Source: Symbiodinium natans
Taxonomy: Eukaryota > Sar > Dinophyceae > Suessiales > Symbiodiniaceae
DNA length: 55,000 bases
Assembly: GCA_905221605.1 (NCBI GenBank)
Contig: CAJNDS010001480.1
Coordinates: forward strand, 592,558 to 647,557
Reading direction: 5' to 3'
Within the stretch, counting starts at the first letter, position 1. Each line of letters begins with the position of its first letter. Below, piece after piece: positions 41,636 to 52,287 of this stretch. Below the pieces are notes generated by a model, which saw only the letters and a program-made list of their open reading frames with translations, did no database searches and had not been told where the DNA came from. Both the position numbers and the translations under genes were made by a program.

Positions 41636-43185
41636 GCTAGTACATCTTAGCCTGGAAAGTATGTCCTTTATTGCAGGGGTGGCGGGTAAAGGAAAAATCT
41701 TGTAAAGACCCTGAATCTCAGCCCAATGGACCCCAAATCCTATGAACCCCATAAACCCTCTAATTAAACGCTATAAGCCCAATAAACTGGGATGTGCCCC
41801 CTTATGCTAACAGTCCTGAATAGGGATTATCTATATAGGGGGAACGATAATCCCCATAAAGACTCCCAAGCCTCAAGCCCCAAGCCCTCAACCCTAAACA
41901 CTGTAAACCCTGTAAACCCTGTCCCTATAAACCCTAAGCCCTAAACCTGTGACCCCTGTAAATCCTATACACCCTAAGCCCCAAACCCCTAAGAACTCCA
42001 AGCCCTAAAAACCCTAAACCCTAAACCCTAAACCCTAAACCCTAAACCCTAAACCCTCCCCAGCCCTTTCGGCCACCAAGTCGCCTGAAGTCCGGGCGCT
42101 TTGAGCTGCTGGAACCCGCCGGTGCTCCCAGGTTCTATGGCGGGCCATGGGGCGGGGTTCCTAAACCCTAAACCCTAAACCCTAAACCCTAAACCCTAAA
42201 CCCTAAACCCTAAACCCGCTTGCATGTGCCATCTGCCTTCTTTCGGTGCAGCTCCATGGCAACTTTAGGCTTGATCCTTCTTGGAAGGGAGGGGAGGGAG
42301 GGGACTCTGTGGGTGGGGGGGGGGGGGGTGGGGGATAAAAGGGTACCCCTCTTGATTACAACGGGCTTTCCACCTGGACCCTAAACCCTAGACCTTAAAC
42401 CCTAAACCCTAAGCCCTAAACCCTAAACCCTAAACCCTAAACCCTTTTTGTTCCTAGGTTACTCTTGGGTCTCGGCTTTCGTTTAAGGCACCTGTACAGC
42501 CCCCCCCCCCCCGGCCCGAAGACCCTGAAACCGAAACCCTGACCCCTACACCCTAAATCCTAAACCCTAAATCCTAAACCCTAAACCCTGAACCCTAAGC
42601 TAAGCCCTAAGCCCTCAGCCCTCAGCCCTCAGCCCTCAGCCCTAAGCCCTAAGCCCTAAGCCCTAAGCCCTGAGCCCTGAGCCCTGAGCCCTGAGCCCTA
42701 AGCCCTAAGCCCTAAGCCCTAAGCCCTAAACCCTAAACCCCAAATAAACCCTAAACCCTACACCCTAAACCCTAAAACCCTAAAACCCCCCCCCCCCCCC
42801 CTCCATGTTCCGTCGTCCGGTCCGAGGCTCGGAGGCGTCGCGAAGAGAAGTTCCCGAAGTTGCGGAAGGAAGCTCAGCTTAAGGGAGGTTCCTAAACCCA
42901 AAACCCTAACCCCTAAACCCTAAACCCTCCTATGCATGTAGATTGACCCGAAAAGTCGTCCTGAAAACGTCAGCAAGCTAGGCGAGGCACGTGCTTAAGG
43001 TTTCGGGTCTGCTGGGGAGACCCGGGAGCCTTTGAAACTAAACCCTAAACCCTAAACCCTAAACCCTAAACCCTAAACCCTAAACCCTAAACCCTAAACC
43101 CTCAAGATTGGGGTTCAAATTGTAGTAATTACGGAGCCAGTTGACGACACTACCGCTGCTGGGGCCGATTCGGCATCTGCGCAAG
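39413..43185 (+). CDS. Tentative multi-exon gene of unknown function
   Basis: Candidate exons keep one frame: 39413-39459 (acceptor 'ttcgctcgcag', donor GTTTTAGGG), 39756-39818 (MMAVVVDVEKFGSRLQG), 40384-40418 (LRAIAIPRGLWG), 42081-42156 (RLKSGRFELLEPAGAPRFYG), 42848-42887 (KFPKLRKEAQLKG) and 43141-43185 (DDTTAAGADSASAQ). C arrays precede most acceptors; G arrays follow less regularly. Donors are GT or GC. No domain is recognised. The chain is longer than expected by chance, but each exon is 35-76 nt and GC-rich, so single members may be wrong. Confidence 0.4.
39923..40014. mobile_element. MITE family VI, copy 3
   Basis: Right half 'aaagtaagcaaccccaaca' to GGTTGCTGGGCTACCAA matches copy 1. 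The left end is diverged (TTGGTATCCCCCC). It sits in an intron of the tentative gene. Confidence 0.6.
40305..41165 (-). repeat. CCCTAAA arrays
   Basis: Arrays at 40305-40375 and 41080-41165, with short G units at 40500-40540 and 40680-40735 between. 40861-40962 is an internal fragment of MITE family VI ('gttgggtaacattttcattt'). Confidence 0.8.
41295..41636. repeat. (TA)n-rich microsatellites
   Basis: ATAT-rich tracts at 41295-41345, 41373-41415 and 41578-41636. The Ile/Tyr-rich frames over them are artefacts. Confidence 0.9.
41787..41855. mobile_element. MITE family I, copy 4 (truncated)
   Basis: The left arm tgggatgtgcccccttatgc is present, but the right end breaks off after 'agggggaacgat'. 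Confidence 0.6.
42000..42445 (-). repeat. CCCTAAA arrays
   Basis: Arrays at 42000-42055, 42160-42218 and 42380-42445; a poly-G run at 42318-42332. The exon candidate 42081-42156 lies between the first two. Confidence 0.9.
42540..42785 (-). repeat. C array built of variant blocks
   Basis: Runs of CCCTCAG (4), CCCTAAG (5), CCCTGAG (4) and CCCTAAG (5) follow one another between stretches of CCCTAAA. Confidence 0.95.
43035..43102 (-). repeat. CCCTAAA array
   Basis: Nine or ten units, followed by the exon candidate at 43141. Confidence 0.9.
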
Positions 43186-43329
43186 GCTAATGCTAGCATC
43201 CATGCACCTGCACTTACCGCCGTCTGTGACATCCAACTAAGGGTTTAGGGTTTAGGGTTATTTGGGCGGGTTTTTTGGGGTTTGGGGTGCAGGGTTTTTT
43301 GGGGTTTAGGGTGAAGCCCTTACCCCCTT

Positions 43330-44110
43330 TTTAGGGCCTGAGTTCTCCCAAAAACCAACAGGCGTACTCTTTTACATTCCTAGGCTACTTTTGGGCTCAG
43401 AACTGTTGAGCGAGGATTCTGGGAGTTTGCGCCGGTCGCTGCGTGCCGTCAGGTTGTTGCAGGCCAACGGAATCGTATGCCTCAGCCACATGACCGGATG
43501 TAGGGTGCACTTTTCACGGCGCTCGAAACCAGAAGCAAGTAGTGTTGAGGCGCGTCGGTTGACATGCAGGGTCATCCTGCATCATCTTCCTGGCTGTCTG
43601 TGGCTTCAGCACGATACTCCGAGTAGCTACGCCTATGCTTGAGCCCACAAGCGTCCCAAGGGTGGGCTCGGTACGACTGGCGCGTTGATAGGCCTTAGCG
43701 CGGTAGTCGATTTTTTTCGGTGGGATGTGCAGTACTGAGCGGAGACTTTCTCCAGCCCTGATTCTTTGCTGGGGTTCGCCTAGGTCGAAAGCATGAAAAC
43801 CAACTCTGTGTATTCGGCAAGGTGCGCAGGCCCCTTCGTAGGCCCGTGTCGGCGTCCAAACCATGCTTAGTATCTGAATAGCTACAAGTAAAGGCTTGCT
43901 TGCGCTCCACCCCAGTATGTTGACCTTTGCGGGGTTTTTTAGCTTGAAATAGAAACTTGCGAAGCCCTGAAGAATCTTGAACAACCAGGGCAGTTCGGCC
44001 ACACGCGATTCCAGTTTTTTGCCAAGGAAGCCGTGGGCAGTGATAGAATTCAGGGGGCTGCACGTAAGAGTAGGTTTTTACTTGAGGGTTTGCGTGACGC
44101 TTATGTGAGA
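43330..44110. other. 780-bp unique block with frames on both strands
   Basis: No telomeric units. A 162-codon frame on - (43514-44002) and an 83-codon frame on + (43391-43642) are open and overlap. Neither shows a motif I know. The 'cctag/gctac' context near 43383 could be an acceptor on +. It may hold a real gene or a decayed element. Confidence 0.35.
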
Positions 44111-44301
44111 CAATCGGGCCACTTCGGTTTGGAAGGATAAGAACCCTACATTGCTAAACCCTAATGAACTCTAAACCCTAATTAAACCCTATCTCTTCAT
44201 GTAGAGATGTGAGGGCCCCTGTGTGGAGTGCTTGTGAGATGTATGTTTAGGTTACATACAGGGTTTCGGGTGCAGGTTTTGAGGCTTTGAAACCGGGGAT
44301 T

Positions 44302-44415
44302 CCTATAAGGATCCATGTACCTTTGTCGTATATACTTGGGCCTTCAAGGGGTTTCCTGCATAGTAGCTTTAGGGCCCAATTGTATACTATATAGGTACAT
44401 GGGTCCTTTGGGTAA
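44302..44415. mobile_element. MITE family III, copy 3
   Basis: Arms ATAAGGATCCATGTACCT and AGGTACATGGGTCCTTTG. The body is diverged from copies 1 and 2. Confidence 0.7.
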
Positions 44416-44524
44416 GCTGAGGTGCAGGGTATTGGGCCGATGGCGTGCAACGGCAACACGCAATCTCTCTGTGCACGCACATGCCTCCAGGATGCGCAGA
44501 ACCTGGCCCACGCCTGAGAGTGTG

Positions 44525-45095
44525 ACGGTTTAGGGTTTCCGGTTTAGAGTTTAGTTTAGGGTTTTGGGTTTAGGGTTTAGGGTTTAGGGTTTTCGGTTGC
44601 GACAGACTGGAAGACTTGTGAGGATCGTTCGTTTCAGGGCCTGTTTACAAAGAAGAGTACTGAGCAACCCACACAGCAACGGCGTCTGCCTCTTTAGATC
44701 ATGGTGGCGGCCCAGCAATACGCAGAAGACGAAACCTCCAATCTAAGGTTGGAACCATGGGCCATTAGTATGGTCCCTTACCCTTGTTTAAAGGGATCCG
44801 AAGTATGGGTCCTTCCTATGTAAAGTGTATGTAAAGGTTATGTAACATGGGACCCAAATTAAGAGCGCATACTTCGGTTCCCCTAGTACACCTAAACAGG
44901 CAAGTTCGTTGGGTGAAGCTTTCGGCCCAAAGATTCCTCATTCCGACCACTGGGGCAAGCCACAGCCTGAACCCTCAAACCCTACGCCGTCAGCTCAACC
45001 TTCCTTACTCCTTGGGTTTAGGGTTTAGGGTTTAGGGGTTAGGGGTTAGGGGTTTAGGGGTTAGGGGTTAGGGTTTCGGGTTTAGGGTTTAGATA
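44525..45095 (+). repeat. TTTAGGG and TTAGGGG arrays
   Basis: 44525-44600 and 45012-45095, separated by 400 bp of unique DNA. That DNA contains 'ctccaatctaaggttggaaccatgggcc' at 44738-44765, part of which recurs inverted at 46099-46127. Confidence 0.8.
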
Positions 45096-45261
45096 CCCTG
45101 AACCCAGTTGAGGGCGGAAGGGTTTCTTTTTGGCTTGTCCTGAGCTCTACATGCTTACCGACAGATGCTTCTCGTCTAGTGTCTCAAATGCCAGAAGGCG
45201 TGCGCTCTGCAGGTTTAGGAGGAACAGCTTGTAAGACTTCAGGTTTCAGTTCTGGAACCCA

Positions 45262-45690
45262 AATCCCTAAACCCTAAACCCTAAACCCTAAACCCTAAAC
45301 CTTAAACCCTAAACGGGGTTTTGGACGGGTTGGCCGTAAAGACTATAAACTGTCTAAGCCTATAGCCTATAGTGATAAAACCCTATCAGACCGATAAACC
45401 CTCCAAACCCTGTGAACCCTAAACCCTAAACCCTAAACCCCTGAACCCCTGAACCCTAAACCCTAAACCCTAAACCCTAAAACACAACGCTCTCCAGAAG
45501 GCCAAAATCCCCTGAATGGGATTTGGTGCTTCGGGGTTAGGTCTGGGCCGACTAGCTGACCCGATATGGCACCCTAGACCCCTAAGCCCGAAACCCTAAT
45601 CCCTAAACCCGTAACCCTAAACCCTAGCCCTAAACCCGAAACCCTAAACCCTAGCCCTAAACCCGAAACCCTAAACCCTAAACCCGAAAA
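45262..45690 (-). repeat. CCCTAAA arrays, the last with a 28-bp higher-order unit
   Basis: Arrays at 45262-45315, 45415-45482 and 45590-45690. In the last, 'accctaaaccctagcc' plus 'ctaaacccgaa' repeats as a unit about 28 bp long. Confidence 0.85.
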
Positions 45691-45756
45691 AACCCCAAAT
45701 TACTCTAAGAACCCTAAACCCTAAGGACCCTAAACCTATAATGCCCACCGCTGAAG

Positions 45757-45817
45757 GCTGTCTCGGGCTCGGGGATCAAGCTCCGCAAGCCCAAGCGGGG
45801 GGAGTGCCGTAGCCTCG
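45757..45817 (+). CDS. Possible internal exon
   Basis: Acceptor 'cgctgaag' after C units, donor GTGTGAGG before a G array. It reads AVSGSGIKLRKPKRGECRSL. Basic, no domain. Confidence 0.4.
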
Positions 45818-45849
45818 GTGTGAGGGTTGAGGATAGGGGATCTGAAGTG

Positions 45850-46275
45850 TGGGTTTAGGGTTTAGGGTTTAGGGTTTAGGGTTTAGGGTTTAGGGTTTTA
45901 GGGTTTAGGGTTTTAGGGTTTTAGGGTTTTAGGGTTTTAGGGTTTAGGGTTTAGGGGTAAGGGTTTAGGGGTTTAGGGGTTTGGGGTTTGGGGTTTCAAT
46001 TTGGGTCCCCTGTTATATAACCCTTCTATACACTCTATATATTTCAAGGGCCCATACTGCGGATTCCTCGAAAACCAGGGTAGTGTACCACACCAAGGGC
46101 CCATGGTTCAAACCTTAGATTGGAAAGAGCGCAGAGTTTAAGGTTCTTGGGGTTTATAGGGTTCAGGTATTGCGGCCCACTTTGACGGTTTCAGGTTTAG
46201 GGTTTCTAGGGTTTCTAGGGTTTCTAGGGTTTCTAGGGTTTCTAGGGTTTCTAGGGTTTCTAGGGTTTCTAGGGC
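45850..46275 (+). repeat. TTTAGGG array and a (CTAGGGTTT)8 minisatellite
   Basis: 45850-45997 mixes TTTAGGG, TTTTAGGG and TTTAGGGG. 46203-46275 is eight tandem CTAGGGTTT 9-mers. The Leu-Gly-Phe frame over it is an artefact. Diverged G units continue to 46430. Confidence 0.95.
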
Positions 46276-46559
46276 TTAGGGTGTTTAGGGTTTTGAAGGC
46301 TTATAGGCTTCATAGGGTTTACAGGGTTTGTAGGGTTTATAGGGTTCATAGGGTTTACAGGGCTTATGGGGTTTAAAGGGTTCATCGGATGTATATACAG
46401 GGTTTAGTTAGGGTTTAAACGGTTTATAGGGTTTAGTTTTTTGGGGGGTTGGCAGGGTTTGGGGTGTTTATGGGAGCTTGGTGGTTTGGAAGTTGCGGTT
46501 TTGGGGGTTTGTGGGCTTGGAAGTTACTGGGTTTTGGGTTGTTAAAGTTGGAACCCACA

Positions 46560-46710
46560 CAAAACCCGAAACCCTAAACCCTAAAACCCTAAAACCCTAA
46601 AACCCTAAAACCCTAAAACCCTAAAACCCTAAAACCCTAAAACCCTAAAACCCTAAAACCCTAAAACCCTAAAACCCTAAAACCCTAAAACCCTAAACCC
46701 TAAACCCCTC
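46560..46710 (-). repeat. CCCTAAAA 8-mer array
   Basis: About fifteen tandem CCCTAAAA units bounded by CCCTAAA at both ends. Confidence 0.95.
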
Positions 46711-46813
46711 AATTTGAAGCTTGGGTTTGGGGTTTTGGGCTTGTGGGCAAGCTTGGGCTTCGGGTCTGGAACCTTAGATTCGTTTCTGCACAAGCTTTTC
46801 CTAAGCCTGCACA

Positions 46814-46914
46814 TTGGGATGTTCCCCCTTCTACTAACAGTCCTTGACGGGGAGTATCGTACCCCCGATTACAATCCCTGTTAAGGACTGTTAGTACAAG
46901 GGGGAACAGCCCAA
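46814..46914. mobile_element. MITE family I, copy 5
   Basis: A near-perfect palindrome: TTGGGATGTTCCCCCTTCTA at the left, TACAAGGGGGAACAGCCCAA at the right. The flanks cctgcaca and cctgcccg match at 6 of 8 bases. Confidence 0.85.
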
Positions 46915-46940
46915 CCTGCCCGTTCTAAACGCTTGTAGGT

Positions 46941-46947
46941 ATCTCTC

Positions 46948-46979
<32 letters not shown>

Positions 46980-46989
46980 GCTCTCTTTG

Positions 46990-47023
<34 letters not shown>

Positions 47024-47150
47024 TCTCTTTCTCTCTCCCGCTCTTTCCCTCCCCAACCCTAAACCCTAAACCCTAAACCCTAAACCCTAAACCCTAAACC
47101 CTAAACCCTAAACCCTAAACGCTAAACGCTAAACGCTAAACCCTAAACTA
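46941..47150. repeat. (CT)n microsatellite then a CCCTAAA array
   Basis: CT units with rare G interruptions to about 47042, then ten CCCTAAA and three CCCTAAA-type units with a G change (CGCTAAA). Confidence 0.95.
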
Positions 47151-47299
47151 AACTGCCCCATAAAGACATTCCCCAACCCGAAAGTTCCCCCCTCGAACTA
47201 GAGGGGGCCTTCGTTTAACACCCAGCCGTAAGCTGATCTGTATAGGGGGTTGGGCGGGGACCCCAATTGGTCCAGATTTCGAGAGGCTAATCCGGGGCT

Positions 47300-47515
47300 T
47301 GGTTTTTGGGGTTTAGGGTTTAGGGTTTAGGGTTTAGAGGTGTGCTGGATCCCTTTTTTGAGCAGTGTTCGCTGGCGGCCTGGCAGCCGTGCACGGGTCC
47401 TTGTGGTCCCAGGAAGGGTGGGGTTTAGGGTTTAGGGTTTGGGGTTTAGGGTTTAGGGTTTGGGGATTAGGGTTTAGGGTTCAGGGTTTAGGGTTTAGGG
47501 TTTAGGGTTTAGGGG
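47300..47515 (+). repeat. TTTAGGG arrays
   Basis: 47300-47340 and 47418-47515. The piece between (47345-47415) is open on + and reads LDPFFEQCSLAAWQPCTGPC; the W-x-x-C-x-x-x-C spacing recalls thrombospondin-1 repeats, but this is too short to call. Confidence 0.85.
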
Positions 47516-47921
47516 TGTCTGGGGGGCGTTCGGGCCCACAGCCGGCGTTGGGTCTGCCTGTCCGAGTGACATGTTCCAGAGATCTAGACCTATAGTGACG
47601 GTTTCTGCGCACCGTTTTGGAGCTCTGAAACGGCCTCGCCTCCCCCTAAACCATGAAAGCACAGGCAACATCCTAAACTCGAACCACCAAACCCGAAACC
47701 CCAAAATCTAGCAGCACAAATGGGGCAACACTTGGCCTCGGTAGCACCTTTGGGACATTTTGTATTTCCCCCAAATTTCGGTTTAAGAGGGCCATATTTA
47801 GGAATTTTTTCCGAGGGTCTGAAGAGCCATACTTGTGGCTGGCCATCCTATAAACCGCCCAGGTCCGCGGGGGCCGGATGCTGAGGAGGATCCGCAGTAC
47901 AGTGGTCTGGCGGCAGCGGTT

Positions 47922-48073
47922 CCCAAAGGGTCCGTGTACCTATGTAGTACATACTTGGGCTCTAAAGAAAACCCTAAACCCTAAACCTAAACCCTAACCC
48001 CAAACCCTAAACCCTAAACCCTAAACCCTGTAAGTCGCAAGTATATACTATACAGGTACATGGACTCTTTGGG
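47922..48073. mobile_element. MITE family III, copy 4, with an internal CCCTAAA array
   Basis: Arms AAAGGGTCCGTGTACCT and AGGTACATGGACTCTTTG. Bases 47970-48029 are CCCTAAA units lying between the two arms, absent from copies 1-3. Confidence 0.8.
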
Positions 48074-48089
48074 GTGTAAGATTCTAGGA

Positions 48090-48950
48090 TTAGGTGTCCT
48101 TCCTTTTCGAAATTAAAGGGCAGTGGGGCAGTGGGTCCGTTTTTTTGGGGACCCGATGTTTAGAGAACTACCCGCGAACCCTAAACCCTAAGCCCCAAAC
48201 CCTAAACCCTAAACGTGTGGATACTGGGGATGTACAAGGCTCAGGCTGTGTGGCTTGGACCTGCTTGGGGCTCGGGATGGAGATTTCGATATTTCACGCC
48301 AACATGCGCTGCGGTTTAGGGCTTGGGGTTTAGGGTTAGGGTTTAGGGCTCAGGGTTTAGGGGTATTTCAGTAGGGTTTCGGGCTTAGGGGTCTTAGGGT
48401 TTAGGGTTTAGGGTTAGAAAAGACCCAAAAATTAAATGCAAGTCGCATTCTGTCCTCAAGCGGTACATAGGTTGAGGTAGGTCTTGCTTGCAAAACCGAC
48501 CCCCCACCCACCTGCCCCTTAAACGAGGCCTGAAAGGTTTGTAGCTTGTGGTCCGCAAGCTTTACAGCACATAAGGTTTAGGGCCGAGGGTTACTATGGT
48601 CACCCAGGTTGAACAAGGCCTCATACGCAAGGGCAACCACCGCTGGGGGAACGTGTGATAGAGTCGAGGCCACTTTACGTTTTGTTTCAATATTCCGGGC
48701 AATGAAAGATAGTATGTACACTAAACCCTAAACCCTAAACCATTAAGCCTTAACCCTTAACCTTGGCATTGCAAAGCTCCCAGAGCTCCGCCTCTTGCTA
48801 CACAGGTGCCATTGCGCTGCTTGCATCTGCTGTTGAGGAGGCCGGGTACTGGGTAGGGTTTGGGGTTTAGGGTTTCGGTGTCGATTTAGGGGTTAGGGTC
48901 TAGGGCCTAGGGTTAAGGGTTTGTGTAGTGTTGTTTTTGGGGTGTAGGGT
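48090..48950. other. Mixed unique DNA and short G units
   Basis: Short G arrays at 48312-48415 and 48855-48915; C units at 48180-48212 and 48720-48742. No convincing gene. Confidence 0.4.
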
Positions 48951-48964
48951 TTCTCTCTGCTGAC

Positions 48965-49320
48965 TCGCTTGAAGCATGTGCTTGGAAGCGGGGTCGAATC
49001 AGCACCTCTTGATTGCAGAGGGTCCCGCAACACAGACACTGCTTCAAACCGACTTCTTTGACAACGTTCTAGATAAGCACATGGCAAAGGAGCGGCGGGC
49101 GGGTGTCGAGCTGGCCACTTTCCGGCAACATGGCAACCAGCTACATTTGCAGGAACAGGGCCACACGCGAAGACAAGGGGCAAAAGCGTCTGTACTACAA
49201 CCGCAAGGGGGGCTGCGAGGTACGCCAAATGCACGGCAAGCCATTTGGTCGTGGAGACAGGAGCTGAGCCAGTTTCGGACATGTACATCCGCTATATGTC
49301 CACGTATCGTTGGAGGTTAA
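48965..49320 (+). other. Unique block, possible exons
   Basis: A 114-codon + frame spans the block. A different + frame after 'atttgcag' (49152) reads RLYYNRKGGCEVRQMHGKPF and ends at TGA near 49266, which looks more like protein. One or both could be exons; no family recognised. Confidence 0.35.
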
Positions 49321-49659
49321 TTACAAGTACCCTAGGTAAGGCTAAAGAAGTTTTTTCCCTTCATAAGCTCCAATTATAACTGCCCAAGAACCTTGTACCC
49401 CGGTAAACGCCTGAAAGGCTTGTGGGAATCTCCTGAAGCTACGAGTCTGCATGCGTGGGCTCAGGGTTTGGGATTTAGGGTTTATAAGGGTTTAAGGCAT
49501 GCGGCTTTTCTGTCCTGAGCTCTGATTTCCTTGACTTTTCCTAAAATCCCTTAAATCCTTATCCCTTATCAAGCCTTAAGCCCCTCAACTCCGAAAAAAA
49601 GCCTCTCCTCTTGCAACCCGTAAGCTCTCAACCCAGACACCCTGAACCCCAAACCCTAG

Positions 49660-50060
49660 CCCTAAACGCTATAAACCCTAAACCCTAAACCCCTAACCCT
49701 AACCCTAAACCCTAAACCGTAAACCCTAAACCCTAAACCCTAAACCCCACCCTTGTTCATTTCCGCCGACACCACGAAGCCGACAAGGAGCCCGCCACGG
49801 TCTCACCCGAGGCGCCCTTTCCTGGTGCTGCGGTTTAGGGTTTAGGGCTAGGGTTTAGGCTTTAGGGTTTAGGGTTTAGGGTTTAGGGTTTAGGGTTTAG
49901 GGTTTAGGGTTTAGGGTTTAGGGCTAGTGTTGACGGTTAGGTTTTAGGGTTTGGGGCTTAGGGTGAGGGTTCAGGTGTTAGGGTTTAGGGTTTAGGGTTT
50001 CGGACTTAGAGTTTAGGGTTTAAGGCTTAGGGTTTGGGGTTTAGGGTTTAGGGCTTAGGA
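49660..50060. repeat. C array, possible exon, long G array
   Basis: CCCTAAA at 49660-49748. A GC-rich piece open on + (DKEPATVSPEAPFPGA) has a donor at the first base of the G array (gtttaggg, 49831). TTTAGGG with variants continues to 50060. Confidence 0.85.
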
Positions 50061-50386
50061 ATTGGGGTTCAGGGTGTCGGGGTACGTAGTGTTTAGGGTT
50101 TTGGGTTTGGAGTTCAAGTGTCCCATGAGGGTTTAGGGCGCAGGTTGTAGGGTCAATATATGGCATTTGAAGCCGGTTGCACTGGTTTTGGGGGGGCTTA
50201 AGAATTCTAGGTTTCAGGGTTAAGGAAGACTCCTGCAAATACTCGGTTAAGGGCTTAGGTTTTAGGGTGTAGGGTTTCGAACCCTAAACTCTGCTAGCCG
50301 TTTGTGGATGATTTGCCAGTTCGTAGTAGGGAGAAGGGATTTCGGTGGCCGATGTCTCCCCCAAAAAAGCCCATGATGGAATGATA

Positions 50387-50503
50387 TGAAGCAGGGTTTA
50401 TATTACTGCTTTTGGTGAGTGTATATGAGGTTCCTTTTTAATATTGCTGAGTGTATATACCTGGTGTCCTTTTGGGGATACAAGAAATATATACCCTACT
50501 TCA
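50387..50503. mobile_element. MITE family II, copy 3
   Basis: Ends TGAAGCAGGGTTTATAT and ATATACCCTACTTCA, flanked by TA on both sides, consistent with a 2-bp TA target site. Confidence 0.8.
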
Positions 50504-50630
50504 TACAGGGAACCTTCTTCCGAAACCCTGAACCCTAAACCATAAACCCAAGGAAGAACCAGTCAGATGAAGGAAGGGGTATCAGAGTCTCTGGATTCGA
50601 CAAGTTTATACCAGTATGGACTACACCTAC

Positions 50631-50739
50631 TGGTGCTCAGTAGAACATGAGGGAATGAGGTACCCATCATGTAATCCCGTAAAGGGAATGAAAGGAGAAA
50701 CATAAGGTGCCTAACTCCTCCATTCCCTACTAAGAAGCA
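50631..50739. mobile_element. MITE family IX, copy 2
   Basis: In reverse it matches the arms of 15111-15365 (cctaactcctccattccctac). It has no nested element. Confidence 0.6.
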
Positions 50740-50922
50740 GTAGGAAAACTTCAAACTCGAAGCACGACATGCTCAACCCGAAGAAACTTTCGGAGAAAAA
50801 AAAAAAAAAACATACAGAACCCAGGGGCCCAGATATTCCGAACCCTAAGCCCTAAACCCCCCCTTAAACGTCAAACCGCAATCCCTTAAGCCCGAAAACC
50901 TAGAACCCTCAATCCTTTGAAG

Positions 50923-51011
50923 CCTTTCTTGGGGCAGAGTTCATTCCCTTCAAGGCCATGGAGGATCCTGAGGACGATGGGGAGGAGGATGAAAGTGATG
51001 AAGGCGACTGA
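50923..51011 (+). CDS. Probable last exon: acidic C-terminal tail
   Basis: Acceptor 'ctttgaag'. The frame reads FLGAEFIPFKAMEDPEDDGE and a further Glu/Asp-rich stretch to TGA at 51009-51011. Acidic tails of this kind are common on chaperone- and chromatin-type proteins; no domain is visible. A poly-G run and a G array follow. Confidence 0.5.
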
Positions 51012-51099
51012 GTGAGTTTGGGGGGGGGGGGGGGGGTAAGGTTTAGGGTTTAGGATTTAGGGTTTCGGGTTTAGGGTCTAGGGTGTACGCATACCTATT

Positions 51100-51560
51100 T
51101 TCATCTAGACACAAATTTCTGGCGAGCTTCCAAGATCTGTACTATTCACCAACCTGTTGACACAGCCTCAGTTCTGGGCCCTTGCAAAGGCAGTTCCCGG
51201 TGTCCGTGTACATACATGTGGGAAAAAGCCCGTCACTGACAGAATGTCGGCTCCAAAATGGTATGCGGCTGCACATCTAGGCCCCAGGGTGGTGTATCAC
51301 TCCAAGCCATAAACCCTGAATCCTAAACGCTAATCCAGAAATCCAAAACTCTGACCCCTTACCCCCGTGCTGAGCCCATCTGCCAGTGAAGTGCACACAT
51401 CAGTGATGCCGTGCAGTCTACATGGCTGCTCGCTGTGATCGAGGGTCCCACGCAGCCGCCAAGAAGGTGGAAGACTGGAAAAAGCTTTGGGACTGTGGTT
51501 TTGGGGGGCCCAGAAATACCGTCTTAGCAGGGTGGGGCTTGCGTTTAAACAGCTTCAAAA
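51100..51560. other. Unique DNA, no gene seen
   Basis: No arrays, no protein-like frame, no repeat family recognised apart from a few diverged C units near 51310-51345. Confidence 0.4.
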
Positions 51561-51564
51561 ATGC

Positions 51565-51718
51565 TTGGTAGCCCAGTGGTACCCTTTGAACTTTTGTGTT
51601 TGGTTCAGGGTTCCCTTAAAAGTAACCCCCCCCCAAACTTGTACCCTTGTTACAAGATGGTTAATATAGGGGTCGGAATAATTTCTAATAGTATGTAATA
51701 TGGTTACCGGGCTACCAA
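51565..51718. mobile_element. MITE family VI, copy 4 (intact reference copy)
   Basis: Ends TTGGTAGCCCAGTGGTACCC and TGGTTACCGGGCTACCAA. 154 bp, not interrupted by an array. It serves to define copies 1-3. Confidence 0.75.
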
Positions 51719-52052
51719 GAAAGAAACAACCCTTGTTTTTGCAGAGGCTGCTGGGTAGGTGATTTTGTTTTGCTTGCGTAGCCGGCAGTTGACTCCAAAC
51801 ATTTGGGGCTTCCGTAGTTCGCGGAGGTACACCCTAAACCACAAACCCCAAACCCTTAATCCGAAACCCTAAACCCTCGACCCTAACCCAAAACACTATA
51901 AGACCCGAAACCCCAGACCCTAGACCCTAAACCCTAAACCGCAGCATTGGGTGTCTAGGGAAACATTTGGACCGCATAGCCTTCCCAACGACGAGGACCA
52001 CACTGATTCCCTTACGGTTCGTATAAAGCAACAAAGCATCCCTGTTCTGCCT

Positions 52053-52176
52053 TACAGGGTGGGGCCCCCTTACTATACTAACTGTAGTTAAGGGACTTAT
52101 AACCTAACTTAGGGTCCTTAGAACCCAATTTAGGGCCCTTATAACTCTACTTATAACTAGGGGGCCCCACCCTGTA
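52053..52176. mobile_element. MITE family IV, copy 2
   Basis: Ends TACAGGGTGGGGCCCCCTTA and AGGGGGCCCCACCCTGTA. Same orientation as and nearly identical to 21832-21951, with one short insertion. Confidence 0.85.
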
Positions 52177-52287
52177 GGGTTTGGGATATAAGGCTTGGGG
52201 TGATCAGCTGGTGCATGTAGGGCATGAGGCTTTGAGGCTAAGTTCTGGGCTTGGAAACCGATGCCTTTAACTGCAACTCCTATACCC

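Noticed and set aside
41291-41752. Ile/Tyr-rich frames
   Set aside because: They cover TA microsatellites.
46170-46376. Frame coding repeated Leu-Gly-Phe
   Set aside because: Direct translation of the CTAGGGTTT minisatellite.
48893-49288. 131-codon minus frame
   Set aside because: Shadow of the + frames in a GC-rich block; no motif, and it runs into repeat units at its end.
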